Shown piece by piece: positions 54,933-64,000 of a stretch of 64,000 nt of DNA; position 1 is the stretch's first letter, and each line of letters starts with the position of its first letter. The DNA comes from Erodium maritimum. Lineage: Eukaryota; Streptophyta; Magnoliopsida; Geraniales; Geraniaceae. Below the pieces are notes generated by a model. It did no database searches, was not told where the DNA came from, and saw only the letters and a list, made by a program, of their open reading frames with translations. The translations under genes were made by a program, and so were the position numbers. The stretch spans positions 18,531,228 to 18,595,227 of the forward strand of contig OY997595.1 in assembly GCA_963921825.1 (NCBI GenBank). Direction: 5' to 3'.

Positions 54933-55879
54933 ATCCGTGGACTGTCCGAGTTGGGCCTAGTTTGGGCCCAATTTACCTTTTAGCCCAAGTTTTCATCGTT
55001 ACGGGTAATTTAGGGTTTTCTCGATAAAACCGACTTGTCTAGTTATTAATTATGGTTTTAATTGTGATCCAAGACCTTGGACCCGAGCTCGACGAAGGAG
55101 GAGGCCTTGGACCCGTGTGAAAGGACGAGGATGAAGCTAGTCAGGACGCCAGCTGCTAGGAGTAATTAAGCGTTGGAGAATTCAAGGTAGGGAAGAGTAA
55201 CAAACTCCACTCTTAATTTAAAGAATGCTATTAGTATGCCTATAGGATAATAATAACCGGAAAGGTCCTAGTTTTCATATAGGATGTGATTCACTAGAAT
55301 AACTGCTTTTTCAATTACAATAATAATCGGACGAGTCTCAGTATGCATATAGGATGTGATTCACTAGTTAACCGCTTTCAATATTTTGGGAAATTGTCGT
55401 GCTGGTAGAATGGCCATGTCGAGCCTTAGGATTGCGTGTTGGATGTACTTAATGATGATTGTTCGTCCTTAATATCGATGCATGTTTCGTCCTTAGGTTA
55501 ATATATGAGTCACACTAAACTAGATGAATTATGGTGATTGTAATGTGAATGGTTGATCCGTGTCATGATTGATTGAGTTAATGTTTGAATGTGAATTGAT
55601 TGTGCCTAACGATATGATCGGTGAGTGATAGACCGATGAGATATGTTTGGTAAGCCATGTCGGTAAGCTTGGTTGATAATATGAGTTCTATGTGACGTGT
55701 TGTGCTAAGATTGTTGGGCTTGGTAAGCCGTGTTTGAACTATGATATTATGATGTGTGTTATTCTCTTGACGTGTGTTCCAAGAGCAGTTGTATTCCGGT
55801 ATGGTACCTACACCGAGGGGTTATGCCGGTGTGGGGTAGTACCTAGACCGACGGTTGTGTTTTGGCACGAGGTGTTGTA

Positions 55880-56200
55880 TTTATGCCCCAAGGGATTTCC
55901 GAGAGGACCGATGTGCATTCCGATATAGTGTTTACCCCGATGTGTGTTCCGGGAAGACCAATGTGCATTCCGGTACGGTGTTTACCCCGATGTGTGTTCC
56001 GGGAAGACCGATGTGCATTCCGGTATATTGTATTATGTGGTTGCCCCGATGATATGTGTTCCTGCGGGGACATTTCTTGGAGGACATCTTGCTTCACCCC
56101 GATGATCTGAGTCTCTTTGGAGACATTTCTGGGAGCCCCGATGATATGTGTTCCTTGTGGGGACATTTTCGGGAGCCCCGATGATATGTGTCACATCGCG
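55880..56200 (+). repeat. Short direct repeats in LTR C
   Basis: Repeats of GTGTTCCGGGAAGACC and GATGTGCATTCCGGTA (near 55905-56030), then of CCCCGATGATATGTGTTCC with GGGGACATTT (56045-56190). LTR A carries a related but different array at the corresponding place (25070-25215, GGTACCCACACC types). Confidence 0.75.
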
Positions 56201-56773
56201 ACCGAGGGGCATTCCAGTATGATGTGTTGATTTGTGTGTGGATTGGAGTCTCGTGGTTTCAATTATTTATATCTCAGTACTCGTGTGTTCTTTATTTGTT
56301 CTATTGGTGGATAAGCTGTCTTCCCGTTGATCCCCTTAAGTTACTATTTTATTAAGTGTTGCAATTCTTGTTGGTCTCTAATTAGGGTGTTTTTTGGTTA
56401 ATCGTACTAATCGGGATTTTGTTGTCAAAGCGGAGGTTCTGCTTACTTTACTACTTTTTCCTACTGAGCGTAAGCTCACTCCCTTCATGATTACTGTTTA
56501 CAGGTTTCCTTGAGGAGTAGGCTTAGAGGACGTTTCAGAACTTGGGAGCTCGTGGAGGGTCCGGGTGGTGTTTGTATTAGAGACGTACCTTCTCATTTTT
56601 GTATTAAACCTGTCGCACTTTGTTACATTTTGAGCTTTTGACTCATCGTGTTGACGTGGATTATGTTTTAGTCAGAGATTTACTTTATCAAGGCTTAATT
56701 TTTTTTTTATCATTTATCATTATTTTTGACTCACGTCTCGAGTCCGATCAAAACCGGATTTGGGGCGTGACAA

Positions 56774-58428
56774 TGTGGACATAAATTGCATCGATTCTAG
56801 ATGCTTTTAGCCCACATTCTTGAGCATTTTAGTCCTGGGATTGTATAATTTGGACCACTTTTCTCCCGTTACTCGTATTGTATCTCTCATTATGTTTTGT
56901 AGGTGATTTGATCGAAAAATGGCTAAAATAGAGGAAAACCCGATTTTAGGAGTTTTGGAAGTTGGCTGATCTTGCGAAGGGGATAACTTCTTCATACAAA
57001 CTCCGATTTCCTCCAATTTTATGTCAAATCGAAGGGAATTCAGATATCTACAGCTTTTGTCAAGGGCCCAAGACCATCCAAAACTCTCTACTCCACCAAG
57101 GAGCCGTGACATGGTCCGTGACAGGTCCCACTATGGAGCAGTGACGGAGATAAAAAATGGCTTAAAACTCTATGTTCCATCAAGGAGTCGCGACATGATC
57201 CGTTATGGGTCCCACTAAGGAGCCGTGACGCGCACAGACTCAGGTTTCCAAATTTCCCCCTTTTCAAGTCCGGTTTTGAGGAGAAAAAAGGCCATCAAAG
57301 CTCTTATAAATAGGGGAGAGCTGTGTTAGAGAAGGGAACTTGTTTTTGGGACAATCTTAGAGAGCTAGAAGGTGGAGATTGATGAACTTTGAAGCTTGAA
57401 GGAAGAGAAGCAACTTGAGCAAGCTTTGTATGCTAAGAGAGTGTGAGGGAGAAGAAATATGGCTTGAACTCAACCATTGTAATTCTACATTGGTATTGTA
57501 TTTACACTACTCTTTCAATATGATGATTGCTTATGAATTTTCTTCTTCTTCTTCTTCTTCTTCTTCTTCTTCTTCTTCTTCTTCTTCTTCTTCTTCTTCT
57601 TCTTCTTCTTCTTCTTCTTCTTCTTCTTCTTCTTCTTCTTCTTCTTCTTCTTCTCCTCCTCCTCCTCCTCCTCCTCCTCCTCCTCCTCCTCCTTCCATGA
57701 GTAGCTAAACCCCATAATATAGGGTTATGGGGGATTAGAGATTTAATTTTTAATGTATTGAATGTATGAATGAATATTGTGCTTGTTGATTTGATTTAGG
57801 GTTTGTATTAGATTTGAACTTAATTCTCTAACTCCCGAGTAGGCTTGATAGAAGGTGGGAATTGCAATCTGACACTCGTGAGAGGTAGATTACAATTGGG
57901 TCAGAAATCTTATACAAATTGGGTCTAAATCTAGACTAGTGATAGCTAGGATTAACACAATTGCAAGAACCATAGGATTCGTACCGATAGTTAGAAATTA
58001 TCAAAGAACGTAGTGCTTTGGGTCTTCCTACATCTTGATTCGTGAGAACTAGGTGGTTAGATTCCATCAGGGTCCGAAACAACGTGAGAAGTTAGGACTA
58101 GTTTGAGAGATAATTCATTGCCCCTATTGTTCATCGTCATTTAATGCATTGGAATTGGTCTCTATGAACCCATACCCTGGATTCATTTTTTCTCTGATTC
58201 TACTCTTGTTTGATTTACCTAAATATTTGTTCACATTTAAATTATTGTTTACTTTTGCATCTTTCAAAACCAAAAACCATCTTTTTAACGAAATAACTTA
58301 ACAACGAACTTCAAATAGAAATTTCTTGTCTTGTGCTCCCTTGGGTACGATAATCCGGAACTAAAAATCTCAAAATACTACTTGACGACCGGTACGCTTG
58401 CCGTGTCCTTTTCTGTGTTAAAACCGCA
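56774..58428 (+). mobile_element. Degenerate Tat/Athila-like LTR
   Basis: The start TGTGGACATAAATTGCATC and the end ...GTGTCCTTTTCTGTGTTAAAACCGCA, followed directly by TGGCGTC, resemble Tat/Athila-type LTRs next to a tRNA-Asp primer-binding site (TGGCGCCG...). The typical phrase GCTCCCTTGGGTACGA lies at about 58337. No coding region follows, because a LINE fragment begins. LTR C inserted at its left edge, so the true start may be a few bases away. Confidence 0.45.
57538..57693 (+). repeat. Compound microsatellite (TTC)n(TCC)n
   Basis: About 38 TTC triplets followed by about 13 CCT/TCC triplets. The open frames on both strands (poly-Ser/Pro at 57415-57708, poly-Lys/Glu on -) are artefacts. 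Confidence 0.97.
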
Positions 58429-58436
58429 TGGCGTCA

Positions 58437-58823
58437 GTCCTCCTCCACCAGTTCATGCGCCCCCCCCGAATCAGGCGCATTATTTTGCAGATCAATGGTT
58501 TCTTTAGGGAGACCCATAGGCTTTCAGGCTATAATGTTCGGGCTCAGGTTGAGCCGGAGTTGGTTTTGGTTTTAGGTTTAGCTTTCGTTTTCATTCTTGT
58601 TCTCGTACTAGCTTCTCTCTTTGGATTAATTGTTGGTTTAGTTAGTTTAATTGTTGTTTTAGTCAGTTTAGTTTTCATTGTTCCCATTTCAAACAACCGT
58701 CTATGCCTCAGACTCTGTTTGAGGATTAGTTACAGTCTGTCTAAGGAAGGACTACTCCCCCGCTATTCTTTTGTTATCTTGCTTCATTTTTAATCAATAA
58801 AAGTCTCTTACGTTAAAAAAAAA
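58437..58823 (+). mobile_element. 5'-truncated LINE 3' end with poly(A)
   Basis: T/G-rich 3' untranslated sequence (tagtttaattgttgttttag) leads to the polyadenylation-like TTTTAATCAATAAAAG and an A9 run at 58815-58823. No ORF2 sequence remains. The open frame at 58428-58793 is not convincing. Confidence 0.6.
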
Positions 58824-59003
58824 TACGTGAAATCATATTATGATCGGGACATCTATTGTAATGGATAAGTCTTCAATATATACAAATCAATTTTGAATTT
58901 ATGTAAGAAAAAAATATGATCACAAAATAATATATAACAAAATTTGATTGTAAATGGATCGAGTATCCTACCACCCCTCACTAAAAGCTCACTCACTAGG
59001 TAC

Positions 59004-59014
59004 CGAGGTAATTG
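59004..59014 (+). repeat. TSD of the RRM-type ORF1-only retroposon, left copy
   Basis: CGAGGTAATTG, repeated exactly at 60734-60744. The two copies fall inside one interrupted hAT domain. Confidence 0.8.
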
Positions 59015-59396
59015 ATTTTTTATCAACTAAGATTTTTATTAAAAAGAGATGCTTTCCAAACAGGAAAGTGTTAAAGGGTCAAAAGACCAGAACACGACTA
59101 CGAAGGAATTCCTTGCAATGGAGCTAAAGACATAGCCTTGAAAACAAAAAACAAGACAAAGAGGAAAACAAAAAGTAACTATTAAACTCCTTGACATCCG
59201 AAAGAGCAGTTGGGGCCTATGGTGCCAGAGACACTTAATTCCACATATCCACAATCGAAGGGGTAGATTGGATAGCCCGTGCTCGACTCATGGAGCGAGT
59301 TGTAGGCTTTGAGTAGACCACGGTACCATATGAAGTATATTTCTTAGTAACCCGCCTCTTAAAAGTCGTGAGCAAGACATCCATCCAGGGGCTGCT

Positions 59397-59840
59397 CTAA
59401 TCCTCGGCAAGTGAAAATGAATCTTTCGAAACAACGGTCTCACCTAGCCCAACATCTTGAAGGCCACATACAACGGGCTCCAATTGGGCATCGCTCGAGC
59501 CCAAAATAATAGAGCCTTGGTCATGGGTCATCTCCTGATCTAGGTGCTTACAATTAGCACCAGGTGACGTCAACACCAACACATCATGTCCAATTGGATC
59601 TTGGTCATGCCCATCCAAGGCCTTCTGACCATGTGCCTTTCCACACTCAGACCGAAGACCTCTTAAGCCCAAAGCTTCTTCTGCCAAAAACACAGCCACA
59701 TCTTCTTCCCCAACAAAAACAACCGGCTGGGATTTACCAATATCTTCAATGTGACAATCACTGGTAACAACCACATCTAGTTTATACCACGAGAGAGAAG
59801 GAATTTGAAAGTTGAAAACCCGGGAATCAGGGAATGACAA
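59397..59840 (-). pseudogene. C-terminal part of RRM-type LINE ORF1
   Basis: A 147-codon open frame (LSWYKLDVVVTSDCHIEDIG, EEDVAVFLAEEALGLRGLR), ending at 59397 with FSLAED. It has no domain I know and belongs, through frame changes, to the RRM part at 60443-60093. A further N-terminal, Ser-rich piece is at 60579-60352. Plus-strand 59564-59767 is its shadow. Confidence 0.5.
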
Positions 59841-60092
59841 ACGAATTGTAGTTTTGGCATCGCCGGCCAGAAAATTCGATTGAAAATAAAAAACAATGAT
59901 CCGAACTTCACCTTCGCTTAAGCCAGCTTGAGTGCACTACTTTCCGCTCAAAATCTCCCTTATGGTCTCATAAGGAGCCTGAACAGACTTTTTGACCTTG
60001 CTTTGAAACCCCACCGTAGACGACCTTGGACGCGTCATGGCTACTAACAGTGTGTACCTATTGACCTTATATCAATTGAAGGTTTCCCTAGC

Positions 60093-60443
60093 CTAGGAAG
60101 CAGCGGACGACATCGAGAACGTGATGAAGCCAACAAACTTGCCTTCTCTGTTGCGACGTTTTAAAACAGACCACTCTTGAATCTCACCAAAAGTCCTGAA
60201 ACAATTGCGTACCCAGTCCTCCTTGGTGTCATAGAGAAGATTACATATAAAAAAATCAGTAGAGCTTAGGTGAACTGAGTAATTAACATGTGAATTCATC
60301 AATTTCTGCATCGCAACATGATGATCGATGGACGGAGCGACCACCATAAGGTCACTGAAAATTGAAGAATACCCAACTACTTTGTACTTCACTACAATCA
60401 CCCCCATCACCAGATGACTCCCCGACTTGAACAATGATATCAT
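60093..60443 (-). pseudogene. RRM part of LINE ORF1
   Basis: A 116-codon frame whose second half is a recognisable RNA-recognition motif: RNP2-like FFICNLLYDT and RNP1-like GKFVGFITF. Such RRMs occur in ORF1 of one group of plant L1 elements and bind the element's RNA. The frame ends in a premature TAG after FSMSSAAS. Confidence 0.65.
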
Positions 60444-61380
60444 TAGTGTCCAAAACTGACTGAGACTGGCAATGCATCCGTGTCTGTTTCAGGCGAGTGT
60501 GCCGAGATCCTCCACTAGTTACATGCACACTAGACGCTTTCATCGACTTTCCCTTGACTGTAGCCTTATGTGCAAACACGGACCCTCCCTTATTGGTTGA
60601 TGGAGCTTTCTAAATTTCAATGTAATCACTATATAATGATAACACCATCGAACATAATGAGGCAAAGGAAAGCAGAGAGGGAGCCGTTACTATATGGCAT
60701 TCAACGATTTTTGTTTGTCCAATTAATTCTCATCGAGGTAATTGTAATGGATAAAATGTCTTTAGTGATTCTAGACATAATTGGGTACCTACGAGGATTT
60801 TCAGCCTACAAAGTCAAAATATTAAAAGATGTTATACCAGTTGTTGTCTCCTCCTCTTGGTACCTCTCTAATTCAGAGGTACTAGTTTCAGCTTTAGAAG
60901 TACATACCATCTTATGTTTTCCAAATTTACGATACTTGGATCATTTATCACCAATACTTGTGGAACTTCAAGTTATGTTAGCTCATCACCTTTACCATAT
61001 TTTCTGGCATAATGATAAAAAATATCACTACAAGACATTTTGACGCATGTTAAAATAGCAGAATGTTCATAATAATATGTATCCTTTAGAATGAAATTAG
61101 CATATTTTTTTGGGGGGGATCGAAACTTGGAGATAGGAATATAAACATGTTTAACACTGTTAAATCTCCGAAATACTTATTGAATTTTGCACACAATTTA
61201 TGTTGAATCTTAATTATTATAGATGCAAGGGTTTTTGAGACATACATTAACATGAAGCTTTAAGGTATCAGTTCCATTACTAGCGTCAACAGAATATGAC
61301 TGATGATAGTACTTACAAAAGGCCATTCATTTACCCTTGTCATCAACCATATTATAATGCTCTCAACCTATCTTGTGGAA

Positions 61381-63030
61381 TGGACATTATAACTAGGTTC
61401 TAGAAAGAGAAGCTCATGCCTTTCTCTTAAACTTCCCCAACCTTTCCCCAAAAGTTCCCTCACCTACTTCCCCTCTCCGTCGGTGGCTCTCATGGTTTCG
61501 ACCATGTAAGTTGTTAGATCACGAACAAGAATGGAGTTGCAGTAAGGCGTTGCGATTGACTTTCTGTAAGGAATTTATGCCCCCACTATATTGGGCATAT
61601 CCTTCGGGATACAATACTGCTATATTATAGTATAAACCTTTCTATGTACAAAGGTGAGATTAAAGTTCAAAACAAAAAGGATTGATATATATAACAGATG
61701 ACGTGACTGTTCATAAGAGTCACAATTCTTCAATTGGTAGCAGTTAAGCAGTTACATAATTGTTAATGGATAATAAAATATTAATCCAAAAATGAAGAAT
61801 CAAACACACATGCCCCAAGTGCCCAAGTGTCATAGTCTTGATTAATATAATATAATAATAACCATGACAAATCTACCAATAGTTTGATCACTTGTCACAT
61901 ACTCAATTTAATTAAAGTATGGACACATTGCTATATAAACACTTAAGTTTGATCCATATTTTATCAATGTGGCACCCACCACATTTACACAAACTAAATG
62001 TTCCAACATAAGTCACCGGTGCTTCTTCCCATTTCCTTTGTTTTTTCCCTCCAATATCCCTTCTCCTTGTCTTGGCCTACCCACTTCCCACTGTTCCCTT
62101 TTTGTTTCTTTCTTCAACTTTTCAAATCTAACCGATAGAGATCTGAGTGGCTAGAGTTGAAATCTCCTTCGTGGATCGTCGTAGGTGTTGGCTCCGATAG
62201 ACTATTATTTTGGTAGATGATTGGTGCATAAATGTTCTCGCTTCAGTTCTTGGTTGGTGCGTGTTTGTCGGGGGTCACTTCCGTTCATTGTGCCGGTTTC
62301 CACTTCTCGTCTTTCCGACGACGAGATCAGATTCTTCGTCTTCTTTCTCTTCTTGGTAGTGCTAGATTCGGGGTTGCTTTTGGCGTTGAGACTGGTCCGA
62401 CGATGGTGGCGTCTCAACTTCGGAGTACTGGTTTCTCTGATTTGCTTCACCCTGTATTATAGTTTTTTTGTTCATGTTGTTACTTTAATTTACAATTTAC
62501 AACATATATGTCATTTACAATATATTACAACCTTATATACCATCTTCTTAGGTTTTTGTTATTATTTCCTAATAATTTTGATGGGACAAAATAAATCCAT
62601 TGAAAATTAATTCCTTATCATTTATATATTCTCTTATGTGTGTTCAGGGTAGGATTTATAATTGTAAAAAAAGTTGCTTTCATATGAGCTTTATTAGAGT
62701 TTTTTTCCTAGGGTTTGCTTTGTGTAGTCCCTAGGCACCGCGTTGGCTCCCTTCCGCTACTAACAACGTGTCTCCGGTCTCGTTTTTGACCCCCTTCTAC
62801 AATCCCGATGGTTGTCGCCTGCTTCTCCTCGATATCATTCACCATCACCGCCTCGAATCCCCTCTTTTGAGCAGCATTCGCCGCCTCTGCAACCGCCATT
62901 GAAGCCGTCATCGGTGTATCCACCTCTTAGGCCTCCACCGAGATTGTCTTCTCGATCTCTATCCTAGTTCTGAGTTACGATGATCGACTGGTTTTGTTTT
63001 ACTTTACCTTTTTTATTCCTTTTTGTAAGG
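61381..63030. other. Unassigned sequence
   Basis: 61381-62000 is AT-rich and without structure. 62000-62470 has CT-rich, leader-like sequence and overlapping short frames. 62708-62923 (-) has a 71-codon Ala-rich frame I do not recognise. I see no convincing gene. Confidence 0.35.
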
Positions 63031-63039
63031 TTAATAATT

Positions 63040-63373
63040 AGCGAGCGAAGATTCGGAGATTTTACCCAAGGATTCAGGGACTTTTAGCGGGAGGGATCCC
63101 TAAATCACATCTACCATCTTCGCTCTTATTCCGTTGAAACTGATGAAAGCAGGTTCGGTCGCACTCTACATAATATACAGCGTTTAGACAACACCTTGAG
63201 CAGTCATAGTCAGTTTTGTCATAGTTTAGTTTTAGCTTGCATATATGGCTTTTCCAACATCGTTTGTAACGATTCAATTGTCTCAGAGTTAGTTGTAAAG
63301 AGACCTTTTGAGGCTCTATGTTGTGTACTAGCTCTCTTTATTTTCTGAATGAAATATATGCATCTTTTAGTAA
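63040..63373 (+). mobile_element. LINE 3' end with short A-tail
   Basis: Matches 27500-27770 (the tail of the palindrome-associated LINE): ttcggtcgcactctacataa, accttgagcag and the end GCATCTTTTAGT, here followed by A7 (63374-63380 region). The 5' limit is not defined. Confidence 0.65.
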
Positions 63374-64000
63374 AAAAATACATTCTCTTACGTGCTTAAA
63401 TTTTAGGGATATTGTAAAAAATTATGGTGAATCATGTATGCTTTGCAAAAATTTACCGTGAACTTTGCAATTCCACTAGTATGGTTTTTTTTTTTTTTTG
63501 CAAAAAAGTCAAAAGAAACCCTATAAAAATGCATACATGGGGGTTCAAAATTGCAAAATGTGTATACATGAGGGTTACAAATAACAAAGCACATATATTG
63601 TAAAGCGTAAAACCAGCATTTAAAAAAGAGTTGATATCCCGTGACTAAATTTCGTTGAAGATGTCATATTTACAGATGAAAAACAATTAACAAATTTTTT
63701 TTAAAAGAAAGTAATTTATCATAAGATTTTACAAATTATGTACAATTCACTGTAAATTTTCGCAATTATCCTCAAAAAAATTTCAACACATGGCGCATAT
63801 TTCAGTTGGAAAGTAGTATCTAATTCTCCTACCGTTCTGTTGAGAGAGCCTCCCAACCCTAGTTGTCCCCGATTTCGGTGGTGGCTCTTCTTCTTTGATC
63901 CCTTATTTTTCCTGGTTCTCTTTGGTTATTTCCTTTCAACATACATATTGTGTTCATCCCTCTTGAGGTTTCATTGTTCGCCCCTGATTTCGGGACGATA
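63374..64000. other. AT-rich sequence to the window end
   Basis: No gene is visible to 63800. From about 63830 the sequence turns CT-rich (gagagcctcccaaccctag, tggtggctcttcttctttg), like the leader of a gene or retroposon that continues beyond the window. Confidence 0.4.

Larger units (their letters stand above)
53809..56772 (+). mobile_element. Solo LTR 'C', gypsy, 2.96 kb
   Basis: Starts TGTAAGAACC and ends GGGGCGTGACA, with a perfect 5-bp TSD ATGTG (53804-53808 and 56773-56777). Length, both ends and layout match LTR B, so it belongs to the same or a sister family as A and B, but its sequence has diverged. No internal region remains. It contains a 34-bp minisatellite and a second repeat-rich zone (55880-56200). 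Confidence 0.92.
59015..60733 (-). mobile_element. ORF1-only LINE derivative of the RRM type (1.7 kb)
   Basis: Minus-strand element within the hAT relic, bounded by an 11-bp TSD. The 3' end is GTTGATAAAAAATC (about 59028-59015), preceded by a T/G-rich untranslated region (59254-59040). The coding part is broken: an RRM domain (FFICNLLYDTKEDWVRNCFR, then REGKFVGFITFS) at 60250-60100 and an acidic C-terminal frame (59840-59397). No endonuclease or RT. The RRM instead of DUF4283 shows a different LINE lineage from 49796-52130. Confidence 0.75.
58840..61380 (-). pseudogene. hAT transposase relic, internally deleted and split by a retroposon
   Basis: On the minus strand, about 61370-61230 reads like a BED zinc finger (MAFCKYYHQSYSVDASNGTD, then LKLHVNVC). 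About 60930-60745 reads like the hAT C-terminal dimerisation domain (SELERYQEEE, ENPRRYPIMSRITKDILSI). After the inserted retroposon the same domain ends at 59003-58945 (SELLVRGGRILDPF; the family has SESAFSTGGRVLDPF). BED and dimerisation domains are only about 350 bp apart instead of well over 1 kb, so the catalytic middle is deleted. Several stops and frame changes are present. Terminal inverted repeats were not found. Confidence 0.72.

Noticed and set aside
57415..57715. Poly-Ser/Pro and poly-Lys/Glu proteins
   Set aside because: Both are translations of the TTC/TCC microsatellite.
1..64000. tRNA and rRNA genes
   Set aside because: I saw no clover-leaf with A and B boxes and no rRNA sequence; the tRNA-like motifs at 982 and 36834 are primer-binding sites only.

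Overview
The window is nuclear DNA of a flowering plant, probably a eudicot. The evidence is spliced genes with GT/AG introns, a CPR1-type F-box gene, a chloroplast DUF760 (UV-B-induced) gene, and a dense mix of plant transposable elements: MULE, hAT, L1-type LINE and Ty3-gypsy. I cannot name the species. Only three genes look like intact, ordinary host genes: an F-box gene (33819-34994, +), the DUF760 gene (37965-40316, -) and a BAP31-like ER membrane protein gene (47414-49494, -). Almost everything else is transposon-derived.

Layout. 1-2790: non-coding duplicate of the F-box gene's downstream flank, then unassigned sequence and a possible orphan first exon. About 2885-13150: a large Mutator-like element (MULE). 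It carries a broken mudrA-type transposase on the right (- strand), a broken DUF1985 gene on the left (+ strand, with a 1.6-kb solo LTR in an intron), and between them three tandem copies of a small helical protein gene, each with its own TATA promoter. The palindrome CCGATCGG recurs 8 times in this element and I saw it nowhere else. 13742-19929: near-complete L1-type LINE with a 15-bp target-site duplication (TSD) and three visible lesions in ORF2. 21240-25844: end of a degenerate chromovirus (chromodomain remnant, polypurine tract, 3' LTR 'A'). 25845-27770: a 1.45-kb near-perfect palindrome made of LINE ORF1 sequence, joined to a LINE 3' end. 28560-33609: an ORF1-only LINE derivative interrupted by solo LTR 'B', which is inverted relative to A. 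33819-40500: F-box and DUF760 genes. 40924-44349: three non-autonomous MULEs in a row, each with a perfect 9-bp TSD. 44390-47000: unclassified repeats. 47414-49494: BAP31-like gene. 49796-52130: another ORF1-only retroposon with a 15-bp TSD. 53809-56772: solo LTR 'C' with a 5-bp TSD, sitting at the edge of a degenerate Tat/Athila-like LTR. 58840-61380: internally deleted hAT transposase relic split by a third ORF1-only retroposon (RRM type). 61400-64000: LINE fragments and unassigned sequence.

How the parts relate. The large MULE is arranged like maize MuDR, with a transposase gene and a second gene converging from opposite ends. Here the second gene encodes DUF1985, and three small paralogous genes lie between. 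This set is the best candidate for something undescribed. The second theme is repeated retroposition of LINE copies that have ORF1 and a 3' end but no endonuclease/RT ORF. They must have been mobilised in trans, perhaps by elements like the nearby full-length LINE. DUF760 and BAP31-like genes are, from memory, also neighbours in Arabidopsis, so this looks like a conserved gene pair pushed apart by transposons. Everything here was read by eye: repeat edges are good to a few bases where a TSD is given and approximate elsewhere.
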